Below are positions 11,380 through 22,934 of a stretch of DNA of 64,000 bases, piece by piece. The notes under the pieces are model-generated. The model was given only the letters and a program-made list of their open reading frames with translations. It searched no databases and was not told the origin of the DNA. A program made the position numbers and the translations under genes. Numbering within the stretch: the first letter of the stretch is position 1; each line of letters begins with the position of its first letter. The stretch covers positions 1,798,001 through 1,862,000 of the forward strand of contig JAHWDD010000001.1 of NCBI GenBank assembly GCA_023897205.1. Reading direction: 5' to 3'. The stretch comes from Exophiala sp. HKRS030. Taxonomy: Eukaryota > Ascomycota > Eurotiomycetes > Chaetothyriales > Herpotrichiellaceae.

Positions 11380-12847
11380 GGCTCAAGTTAGTTGTCTTTC
11401 AGACAACCTGAACATTCCTGGTGTCTCCTCGAGGGAGTGAGGTGCATTAATCACAGAAAAGAAGCTGGAAATTGAGGACTCATGTTTTTCGATGGTGTGA
11501 ATTCGGCTGGGTGCAAGAAAATTACTTTGGAGCTTGAACAAGCAGATGCACACACTGGCCGTATTCGTTTCATCAGACTTTACTTTGGTTCGAGCGAAGA
11601 TAGACCTTACCAGGCACAACAATCCTTTGAGATGAATGAAGCCATTAGTTTCATGCATACCTACGGTAGCTTGTAGGTAGTATCCTCAGTAACTCTTCCG
11701 TGGGAAATCCGAGTCTTGCTTGGGATGTCGCAAGTGGCGCCTTTCTGTCGCTATGTCATCATTTTCCAAGGAGCCAACACAAAGCACTGACTTGTAGATA
11801 GAGCGCAACGCTTGATGGTAAAGCCGGATGTGATGGGAAACAGAGTTGGATCAATGTCACATCGATGGTTCTTGTTGGGACTTGTGGTGTTTTGAATCTA
11901 TTCGATAGTACAGACAGTAGCAACTGCTCTCCTCCATGAGCCTCTATCTCCATCTTGTCCATTTTGGATTTTGAGATACATCACCATTGCAATCGTCCAA
12001 AAAAACCCCACCATTGATTAATCACATCCCAGTCTGATTCCAATAACCTGTCAAACCGAGTCCAGTATTGATATCACTGTCGCCCTCACTCACCTTTCTC
12101 TGTCCTCCATCGATCTCGCGGCGGCCTTCTGCCATTTCGCTCTCTCGAATCACCCTGCGCCCGCCTTTTTAGACCCTCTCAATACCATCCGTTCAACTCC
12201 GTCCTGCTCGGATCGCTATACACAGTTTCAGATATCCAGACCTTGGAACATTCAGCCTCCAACCTCAAGTCGATCACAAATTCTTCATGTCCTCGATCTA
12301 CTAGCCGCCGCCCGCATGGTTGGGTATCCTCTTTGGCCCGCGAATCACATCCTTTATCCCGATACACGCTGCGCACAATCCTTTCACTGGAAGACTTAGA
12401 AAAGCCGCCGCCACCGAAGCGCAGCCGGCAGACTTCTGTCCCTCCTTGGTGTCAACCATAGATTTAGGTGCATAGCGGCAAGAGAAAGGAGTAAACAGAG
12501 GGAACGTCAGCATTCTTATAACAAGAGTCACTCGTGGTAGTGCTGTGGTCCGAAGCCCGATCAGATCGCATCCCACCGCCCAAGGTCCACTCATCGTCGT
12601 CAGCGACGGTGCCAGCCCAAGACTGCCACTTGGTGCCCATCTATCTGCGGCCACTACTAGGCCCTAAACGCGCCAGGCCAGCTGCGCTCATTGCGGCTGC
12701 CCGCCCCGAGTCTATTCACTTTCCCAATTCTAATTCAGATCATTACAATCCTTCACAATTTCACACCGATCGCAAGCTGGCCCTGCAAAGGGACCAGTCT
12801 CTGTCCACCCCAACACACTGTTGGCCGCGAACGCAGCTGTGTACGCC
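11380..12847. promoter_or_regulatory. Divergent promoter region and long SRPK leader
   Basis: This 1.5-kb gap separates the metallophosphoesterase start (minus) from the SR-protein kinase start (plus). From about 12,000 on it is strongly pyrimidine-rich, typical of a fungal promoter/leader. Plus-strand ATG frames at 12243-12461 and around 12534-12851 would act as upstream ORFs if the transcript starts early. No protein family is visible in them. Confidence 0.45.
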
Positions 12848-14843
<1,996 letters not shown>

Positions 14844-15475
14844 TATGTGTGAAGGTATTTGGTCACGCTTTTTTTGGGCCAGGTTCTTGTGAATGAATGA
14901 TAAGAGTCTGTCCTGGAACACTGGGCAAAATGCAATCTTTGTCATTCAAATACCAGGTACAGACACATATGGAATAGAATGACTTTGATGAAACGTTTGG
15001 ACATGTCGTTATGTTATGTTGTGTTCTACCGCGTGCTGTCACCTTGAATACGTCTACGTTATGGGTCGGTGTGTTGTTAGGTGTTTGGTATTGGATGGCG
15101 ATCTCGATGTGGTTTGCTTTGTGATGGGACCCTGGAGTCGACAGATTGAGACTTAATGAATGACTTGTTGGCCTACTATGCAGCAAGAGGGCGGACATGA
15201 TGAAACATGATTACAACAGTAAGATACCTAGGTATCTATGCCTACCTAGATGGTAATTTGAGTATGGAATCTTCGTTCGACACTTTTAGATCTCCGCTGC
15301 ACTCGATCCAGTCTCGATTGAACTCCAAAATCCATTCCATACCTATCTAGACAGGTATACATGTTGCCGTCTGTCGGGCCTCGGGCAATTGACACCGTCC
15401 TCGGGACTGAATCCTCCCGAGAGCATGATCGATACTTGGTTGGGTCATTTTCTCTTGCCTGAGTATCATGATCTC
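14844..15475. other. Convergent intergenic gap
   Basis: The 3' flanks of SRPK (plus) and the SDR (minus). The sequence at about 15,220-15,360 repeats the theme 'acctaggtat / cctacctaga / acctatctaga', possibly a small imperfect hairpin. Nothing else recognised. Confidence 0.4.
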
Positions 15476-16745
15476 TCAAGACTGATGCTTCAAAGAGGCA
15501 ACGATGTCTTCGAGGTTTACAACAGACTCGAGTTCCTTGGCTGTCTCTTTCCAAATGACGTCTGTCATCGTCTTTCCTTCGGGACTATAGTACCAACGAG
15601 AGAGGCTAGACAGACTGTCAGTTACGGATTATATGAATTGATTCATTACGGAGTACGTTGAATGTTTAGAAAAAGTGATGAAAGGGGGGAAGAGGGAAGG
15701 GAGGGAAAAAACTGAAAAGAGACAGACGTAGAACTCACGGTGCGATCTTGCCATTCATCATGAAACATCCGTGACTTTCTTTCCCGTATCCCAAAACCGC
15801 GGAGACGTAGGTCGAAGCGGCCCTGTCTAGTGGTCGACCCGCCACGCCATTAAACACCTTGACCGCGAGGGCCAGGGCACCCTTGGCGTCTCGGGCCAGG
15901 TTCGTGTTTTTCGTCAAGCCCGGGTCGACCATGTTGATGATGACATCGTCGGGGTCGACCATTCCACAAAGCCTGACGGTGGCTAGTTGGTTGAGGAGCT
16001 TGGAGACGCCGTAACGTTCTTGCGGGTCGTAGGTTTTGGGGTCGTCGAATGAAGGGAGAAGTGGCCGGGAGTCCTTGTTGGGGAACTTGGCCAGGTGTGC
16101 CGTCACCGAGTTGACGATAGTGAGGGTCGCAGGAATACCAGACCCGGGCCCCCGGGAGTCGTCACGTACTGTCTTCTTCTTCCGGAGCGTGGGTAGGAGG
16201 AGTGTGCTCAAGAGGAACGTCCCAATGTGGTTGACTTGAATGGTCTGTTCGTGGCCCGTCGCTTTCGTCGTGGTGTACGTGACGGGTGCGACGCCGGCGT
16301 TCAGGATGACAAAGTCAATGCGTGGAAGATCCGTCTCCGTCGCGACTCTGCGCGCAAAGGCTTGGATCGAGTCGTAGGATTCCATGTCGAGGTCCCACAC
16401 GTCGATCCTGGCCGACGGGTTGACGGAGCGCAGTTTACTGGCGGCCGCTTCGCCGCGGGCAATCGAACGGACCCCCATTATCAAGCGGGACAGACCCAGT
16501 GAGAGGAGCTGGCTCGACGCTTCGTGGCCGAGCCCCGTGTTGCTCCCCGTGATGATGCCACATAACCCCTCGACGTCGGGGTATCGTGACTTGCTCGGAA
16601 GTTCGATCTTGGTCCGGAATTGGTTGCGGAAGAAGATGGGGAAGAAGTTGTCCGGAAAGGGATCCATGTCCTTGGAAGGGATGATCTTGGTCGAGCTCTT
16701 GTCATTCTGGCTCGTGCGGTGGTGGTGTTGGTTCTGGGACGACAT
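15476..16745 (-). CDS. Short-chain dehydrogenase/reductase (retinol-dehydrogenase/WWOX-like)
   Basis: Exons 16745-15739 and 15605-15476, 378 residues. The NAD(P) site is TGSNTGLG (66-73), then NAG (149-151), the catalytic Ser in VNSVT (S213) and YGVSK (Y245, K249). A 55-residue polar N-terminus precedes the Rossmann fold. The second exon encodes the family's C-terminal tail, read as YYSPEGK then VIWKETAKELE, and the splice phase (CC|C) closes exactly. Proteins of this type reduce or oxidise hydrophobic alcohols and ketones; the fungal substrates are unknown. Its start faces the transposon at 17,109, so the insertion lies in its upstream region. Confidence 0.88.
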
Positions 16746-17108
16746 CCTTTTAAAATCTATGGAGTGAAAAGTTGCTGAAAAAGTCGGAATCTTTTTGAGG
16801 TTTGGACGGTTTGTGTATATACTAGTCCGTGCCGTTGTAAGGGGGTGAGAGAGGGACCATCAAGTACCTTTTGGCGTTACAATGCGCAGTACCCTAACCT
16901 TTTAAACATCTCAAGGGGCACCCGCCGCACCGGACCTCAGGAGCTTAAGTTGAACTCCGGAGGATACGCCATCTCCGAGAGTATGCAGTTTCATTGCATA
17001 GATCCCGTTCATCTTGTTAGATTCTCGGTGATTAGTGATATGTGCGAGAGTGGTATTGCAATACCTTGTGAGACAACAACAGAGACAGACATGTCGAGGA
17101 TTGAGATA
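16746..17108. other. SDR upstream flank, left of the transposon
   Basis: Probable promoter of the SDR gene. The last two bases (17107-17108, TA) are the left copy of the transposon target duplication. Confidence 0.5.
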
Positions 17109-17150
17109 TTGTGCTTTGCAAAATTCCGTAAAAACCTTATTTTTTTGCAA
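17109..17150 (+). repeat. Left terminal inverted repeat
   Basis: 42 bp, perfect inverse match of 20440-20481, preceded by the TA duplication at 17107-17108. Confidence 0.97.
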
Positions 17151-17265
17151 GTTGTATGAAATCTGCACACCGCCATATGGCCTGTATCAACAAACTCATC
17201 CTGCAGCCGCAATAGCCCTAGATAGCACTGTAATTTACTGCAATATATCGTAACTACATACAAAC

Positions 17266-19074
17266 ATGATGTCGAATCGTACAAGGCGCACAATAACTCC
17301 ATCCCGTCGACTCCAGGAGTCATTGGCCTCTCAATCACTCCGCGAGACCCTTGTTACTCGCAACGCTCGCATGAAGCGCAAAAGCGACGGCGATAGCCTT
17401 GCAACGAGGGCTAATAGGGCAAGTTCAAAGCGTCGCGCTGTGTCTCTAAGCCCTCGTCCCTCTCGAACGGCTAGTCCTGACCTGCCAGAGTCATCAGAGT
17501 CGCCAGAGTTGCCGCCGAGACTAAGTATTGAGGAGGACATTATGTCGTAAGCATAGGAAGCGTTAAATCTTCTTAATGAGGATGATAAAGTCTCGTCTAT
17601 ATCTAGTAATGCTAGAGAAAACGATAAAGAGAAGGGGGAGACATTAATGCAAGCCCCTCTGTCGGCGTAACCTGGTTATCAATCAAATACTTCGCCGCAT
17701 ACCGCGGAGAATGACTTAAGCCTAACTAATACGGACTCTATTGAATTAGTATTTAAGATTAATAAACTTTTCTATGATATCGCCATAGAAATCTTTATTA
17801 AGAAGGTTAAGATCCTTAGTACGGAAGTATTATGTCGGGGTTTTAATATTGTCAACACACTCCTTAAGTATAAAGGTTAACTTAAGTATCAATATAACGA
17901 CTACAATCGAAAGACTCATGAATTATGTCTCCCTATCTTCGGGGGCGAGTTCACAATTAAACAAGGTAATAAAAAGCTTTATTCCTTGACTATAAAGACT
18001 TAGGAACACTTTGAGAAGGCCTATCAAAAGTGGTGGGAGCTTCATCATGCTCGAAAAGATGGCCGTAAAAGTAGGACTAAACTTAGTGCGCATTTGGCAC
18101 TAGTATACTCGATTGTTGAGAAGCCAAAACGACGTCAACTAACTAGTTAACATGGCTCATTTAGTGAGGACGTTTTGACATCGTCATTATCTCATGATAA
18201 TGTCTCCTTAAGCCGTCATCTTGACTTAACCTAAACACGTCGCTATCGCAAGGAAAAGGCTAGGAATAAAAGGTTAAAGGGTAAGGTAATCTTCGCAACA
18301 TAACAACAGCGAGAAGAAAAATAACTCCAGGCACAAAAAGAGGCCGCCGTCGGAGTAAGCTTCCTTGATATCTCAAAGAGACATTATTGCAAGTTAAAGA
18401 ATTGCAAGAATTACTCTCGTCTATACGTTGATCATGGAGGACAGCATTTTCCTCTATTCACGCCATTAGTTTAGCGTTAAAGCGATATGATTGCAAAGAA
18501 GGCTCCTAGTGTGACGGCTGACCAGGTGCCAGACGCGATCATGGTGGCCCTTCTCTCAGAACGGAACAGGAACGAGAAACGCTATAATGCTATGCATTAA
18601 CCTCCGCCTATTTACCCGCCAAACTATATACATCCGTTCGTGCTTAATATTGGAGGAATCTCGTTGACGAGTTACCTGGCATAACCTCCCGCACACATCT
18701 ATCAACCTCCGCTGTTGACAGCCGCCGCTGCTGCCGCCGTCACTAGGCCTCGATTAAGCCCTCCACAACGAGAGAGTGACGATAATCAGAACATGTAGGA
18801 GTACTTTAATTAGCTAGCGACTAAATATCCTATTCATGCGTCCAAGTTACTAGAGATTAAGCTCTCTGTTGCGGATCATAGATGGGGCTTCTCTAATCTA
18901 CGAATATATACAGATAAACATTGAAAGGCTATGACTGTTCCGGCTGGTTTTGTGACTAAAATCCGCAATAACCTCAAGGAATTTGCGCGTTTAGCTATAA
19001 CAAGTGGAGACAGTTTTAATGATAGTATAAATGGACGTCCGGTAAGTGTTATATCGTCAGGGAATAGCAGTTAA
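17266..19074 (+). pseudogene. Transposon-internal frame of unknown function, 16 premature stops
   Basis: A single frame stays readable for 602 codons from ATG 17266 to the double stop at 19072, with no indel. It is cut by stops at 17548, 17554, 17668, 17878, 18001, 18148, 18232, 18301, 18322, 18472, 18478, 18598, 18682, 18796, 18811 and 18922. Fifteen are TAA/TAG, the forms expected from CAA/CAG after C-to-T change; one is TGA. The encoded chain begins basic and Arg/Ser-rich, has a Lys/Arg-rich middle (around 18,230-18,340), a Cys/His patch (HYCKLKNCKNY then VDHGGQHFP at about 18,380-18,450) and a Pro/Ala-rich linker. It ends in an aromatic C-terminal segment. A GTAAGT at 19042 may be a donor for a last exon. 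I do not recognise the family; it may be an accessory DNA-binding protein. Confidence 0.7.
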
Positions 19075-19314
19075 TGAGGGCTTATTACATAACTCGGTGT
19101 GGTGTTAGAATTATTTTGCGTGTTACTATCTCACACTATATCTATTATGGCATATGGCTTAGCTAATTATAGTTAGCGTGATCACGTGGTAGCTATATTT
19201 GCATAACCTTAAGAATAGACAGATTAAGGTATATAGACTAGGCTTATTATTACAGGATAAGATACCTATAGCCCCTTCTTTTTTTATCTATTCTCTACTA
19301 GTTACTATGCCTCA

Positions 19315-20280
19315 TTAAATATAGCCGCATCTGCGGAAGTAATTATGAGCTATCTCGACCTCACAGACACTAGTCATTACTAGATAAATGAAGGTATCAA
19401 AGCTATTCTCATAATAATAGCCTAGTTCTCTATTCTTTCGCATTCACTCCTTTAACTCGTGAAATAACATCTTAATTGGATTGAGCTCTAGAGTATATGG
19501 AGGTAAGTACTCAAGAATGACGCCCTGCTCCTCGCACATTCGCTTAACTCTATCAGATCAGTGGATAGTTACATTGTCCATGATCAAAACAGAATGATCT
19601 CCTGGGAAGGGGTTCATCTTGTTAAGCACTCCTTGGAGAAATGTTTCGAATCGTTCGGCGTTAAAAGAGCCTTAATAGACCTCATAAGTGAGCCACCCAT
19701 CTGTTATCATCGCAGGTAAAATGCTCCAACTGGTAGATCGGCCACCTGGTAGTTACACTCAGCATAGAGTGTTGCGGGCTGACCAGCCAAACTTTCTATC
19801 CATAGTTCTATTGTTTACGGCGCTTTCATCAAGTGTTACCAGCTAATTACTGGTGTAATTGGCCATCTGTGCTATATAGGAAGCGACAAGTTCATCGTCT
19901 CGCCTGGTGTTAACTCTGGTTACCCGTTTGTACGTGACATTCATAGAGTTAAGTGCCCAGGAGACTATTAATATATGAGCGTTAATACCAAACTCATCGC
20001 GGAGAAAATCGCAGCACTCATCCAGCCGCGCCGTCGGCCAATCTAGCATAAAATCACGAAGTCCTTCCATTGCGGCATGATGAATTGACTTTAGACGACC
20101 TTTAACAGGTGCTATATCATTTGTTTCGATATCTTGATAGCGTAGATCCCGTCGAACTTTGGAAATATAGGCATTGGAAACCCCTTAAGCCTTTACAATG
20201 GCTGTGCCTTTCACTCCTGCCCGAAGTGCAATTGACACGGCCACTTTTACCGCAGGATCAAACTTCGGCTGTGACGGCAT
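19315..20280 (-). pseudogene. Degenerate Tc1/mariner-type DDE transposase
   Basis: Read on the minus strand from ATG 20280 to TAA 19317-19315: 321 codons, one frame, no indel, seven internal stops (3 TAA, 1 TAG, 3 TGA). The N-terminus looks like a helix-turn-helix unit (SIALRAGVKGTAIVKA, stop, GVSNAYISKVRRDL), followed by a second HTH-like part (ECCDFLRDEFGI). The catalytic domain reads TLDESAVNNRT (first Asp), VLIMDNVTIH (second Asp) and LPPYTLELNPIK. The spacing from the second Asp to the last position is 34 residues, as in DD34E elements, but the expected Glu of NPIE is Lys here, a G-to-A change. The product would be inactive even if the stops were read through. Confidence 0.9.
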
Positions 20281-20439
20281 CACAACCACGCCTTTTTATA
20301 TAGTAAAATTTAGATACTTGGATAGAGAATTTGCTCCGGAGTAAGATTATCATATAATATTTATGAAATTATAGGGTGGTTGTTGAGAAATATGGCGTTG
20401 TGTTCTCACCGCTTTTATGATTGTTGAATGTTTTGCATG

Positions 20440-20481
20440 TTGCAAAAAAATAAGGTTTTTACGGAATTTTGCAAAGCACAA
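20440..20481 (-). repeat. Right terminal inverted repeat
   Basis: 42 bp, perfect inverse match of 17109-17150, followed by the TA duplication at 20482-20483. Confidence 0.97.
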
Positions 20482-20792
20482 TACTCCCGAGTCAACAAGC
20501 TAAACTATATTAGGAAGTCTGAGATGTCTTGGCAATAGTTCAAGTGGAGTTTTTGGAGGCAAACGAGGCCGCCAACTTCTGTCTTTCCTGTGCCAGTCAG
20601 GGTCCTTCCCTTTTGCTCGTCGATGGGTGGCGCTGTCGATCGCCAGTACACGAAGTCCCGAGGCTAGCAGCGACAAGAGTGTTCCTACTCTTTTGCACAT
20701 TGTCGGTTGATACCCTGTAACATTTCTTCAAGATGGGGCGATGCGCTGCGAACCTGTAGCCGTGATCAGGTTGCAACCGGTCAAGGCCTACA
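20482..20792. other. Flank between transposon and regulator gene
   Basis: About 310 bases; probable promoter of the regulator gene. Begins with the right TA target duplication. Confidence 0.5.
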
Positions 20793-22507
20793 ATGGCCCA
20801 GACTCAATGTACGTTTGGAATAGTCCGTCCAATCCCAAAAGTTGAGTGACATGAGTTCTTTTTACTGAGACAACATCTACTTCTAGACACCGCAGGCCTT
20901 AGATTCATACTCAAGACCTCTGACCAACAAATCTCGGAGGAAGATCGCAAAGGCGCCGTGAGCCATGCGTCGAAAGCCCGTTGGAAAGTTCGCCGCAAAG
21001 CCCGATCTATGCGTTCTTGGATAGATCCGGATCGAAGCCTCCAAGAGGAGAAGAGCGCCATTCCTCCAGGTGCATCAAAGCGGTCTAATACTATTCGGCT
21101 TCCTAGTCCCAGGCCGACGATGATCGATGAAACCTTTTCCGCTACCGAACTACCTCCCGGTATCGAACCTGGAATGATACAGGAATTGGTAAAGCGTATG
21201 TGAAAAAATCCGACACCTGGCTGATCTTGTTGCTGTTGTGATACTAAATCACTCTCACTCTCCACTAGTGATAAATATGGACAAAGTTGGAATATATCCC
21301 TACGAGATATGCCTCCAAGTTCACCCGGTACAAAGGGGATGGTTTCCATACATGATCAATGATCTCTGTTGCCTTCACTCGATGATGTTTTCGGTCCGCG
21401 CTTTCGTCGATGGGATGTCAAACAGTAACCGGACCAGCCCTTTGGCGGCTTTCCACTACGACCAGACGTTGCGGCTTCTTCAAGCTCGTATCGATGCCTT
21501 TGAACGAGGTCTCTGCGACGAAGTATGTCGCGACTCGACCATTATGGTCATCATCACATTGGCTACTGCCGCCGAGATTGGAAATGATCTCACCACTGCT
21601 CGAATTCACCTCGACGGTCTCCGCAGGATCGTCAATCTCCGAGGGGGCTTGAGGCAACTGGACACACATACAAATGTCCAGGTCAAAGTGTGCAGGTAGG
21701 TTAAGGGGAAGCACAAACAAACCATTTCTGTCGTCCGAACTCATTGCTACTTTTTCGCCTTTCGCGTATTGTTAAACTTACGGTTTGATATGATAAATCA
21801 GGGCCGACCTGAGTCTAGCGCTACGATCAGGACTCCTACCGAGCTTGTTTCTTCACGATGAGATTGATTGGGACTGCTACATAGCGGACCGGGGGTTAGT
21901 GCGATGCCGCCACATTAGATATGAACCCACGATTCGAGCCTTCACCGACAATCTGGATCCCAAGCTGCGAAATTGTTGGAAGGATGTCCATGCCTTTTCG
22001 TGCCTCAGCAATTTGGCCTACCAGACAGACCGGAAAATGTCACCGGAGATGTACAATGAGATGATGATAGCCATCCTCTACCGACTCACTCACCTCTCCT
22101 TCAACGAGGAGAAGGATCTCCCCAACGAAGTTATCCGCGTCGCTCTTTTGGTCTTTTGCACCACCCTATTCCTGATCAGGTGTTATCTCGATCACCCTTA
22201 CGAGCGACTTATTGAGCTCTACAAGGTCACTCTGGTCCGACTGTGTCAATGTCGTTCCGAGGGTGAGCATTTGCCGCCCAAGCCAGTCATGTTCTGGCTT
22301 GTGATGCTTTATCATGTGGTGCCTGAGCAGGAAACGACTTCATCCTCCTCGTCAGGCACTGCCCTTTACTTCGATAAAGAATATTATTCACAGGCAGAAG
22401 TTGATACCTGGGAAGAGGCTCTTACCCTTCTGAAATCGATCATGTGGATTGATTTTGTCCACGGTAACAGGGGTAGAGAGATTTTTGAAGACAGTCGCAC
22501 TAGGTAA
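20793..22507 (+). CDS. Fungal regulator-like protein (fungal-specific transcription factor domain, no zinc cluster)
   Basis: Exons 20793-20808 (16 bases), 20887-21195, 21269-21695, 21802-22507; phases close to 485 residues. The start MAQTQY, then FILKTSDQQ and SHASKARWKVRRKA is the usual N-terminus of a large Pezizomycotina family of regulator-like proteins lacking a Zn2Cys6 motif. The middle part has WFPYMINDLCCLHSMMFSVRAF, then MVIITLATAAEIGNDLTTARIHLDGLRRIVNLRGG, a conserved helical block of the family (an A-x-x-H-L-x-G-L-x-x-I/M-V core). They are presumed transcriptional regulators because they resemble the activation part of zinc-cluster proteins; DNA binding is not shown by the sequence. 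It lies next to the fumarate reductase gene in the same direction. Confidence 0.72.
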
Positions 22508-22934
22508 ACGATGAGGCATTTCACGGGAATTGAGGAGAAAATGAAAACGAGAACAGCAGTTTGGTCAACAATGTATATTCATACAGCCAACATCCTCCAC
22601 GTCCTCGAGCGGACACATAGATAAAATACACACGACATGAGAAGCAAGATATTCACTATAGTCGTAATGTACACTGTTCAAGATTTAGAGGTCTCATAGA
22701 CACCCAATGACCCACCGCCAGATCAAAAAAGTAAGTGGAGTGACTCGTCTCTACCAACACGTGAAATGTGGTCTGATTTCTGACAAAACAAAAACATCGA
22801 GTACCTCTGGGCCATCCACACACGCACTTTTTCAACCTACCGTCCCATAACTACCGACATCATCATGCCAGAGATCCAACCTCTTTTCTACCCCACAGAT
22901 TTCCTCCATTGGCCAAGTATAAACAACGGGCCAA
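22508..22934. promoter_or_regulatory. Upstream region of the fumarate reductase gene
   Basis: Contains an upstream ATG at 22865 in another frame. Its 94-codon frame overlaps the main start at 22935 and ends at 23149. If the transcript begins before 22865 this would compete with the main start. Confidence 0.35.

Larger units (their letters stand above)
17109..20481. mobile_element. Tc1/mariner-like DNA transposon with two convergent dead reading frames
   Basis: 3,373 bp bounded by 42-bp inverted repeats identical at all 42 positions (17109-17150 and 20440-20481, starting TTGTGCTTTGC) and flanked by TA on both sides (17107-17108 and 20482-20483), the Tc1/mariner target duplication. Inside, a minus-strand transposase frame (20280-19315) and a plus-strand frame of unknown function (17266-19074) converge. 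Both are interrupted only by in-frame stops, without frameshifts, so the copy cannot make its own transposase. Typical fungal Tc1-like elements are about 1.3-2 kb; the extra size comes from the second frame. The element is visibly richer in A+T than its flanks. It separates an SDR gene from a regulator gene without touching either. Confidence 0.93.

Noticed and set aside
17266..19074. Reassigned stop codons (TAA/TAG read as Gln) in the long frame
   Set aside because: Every other gene in the window uses TAA, TAG and TGA as terminators and keeps no internal stops, and the frame sits inside a damaged transposon. Point mutation explains it better.
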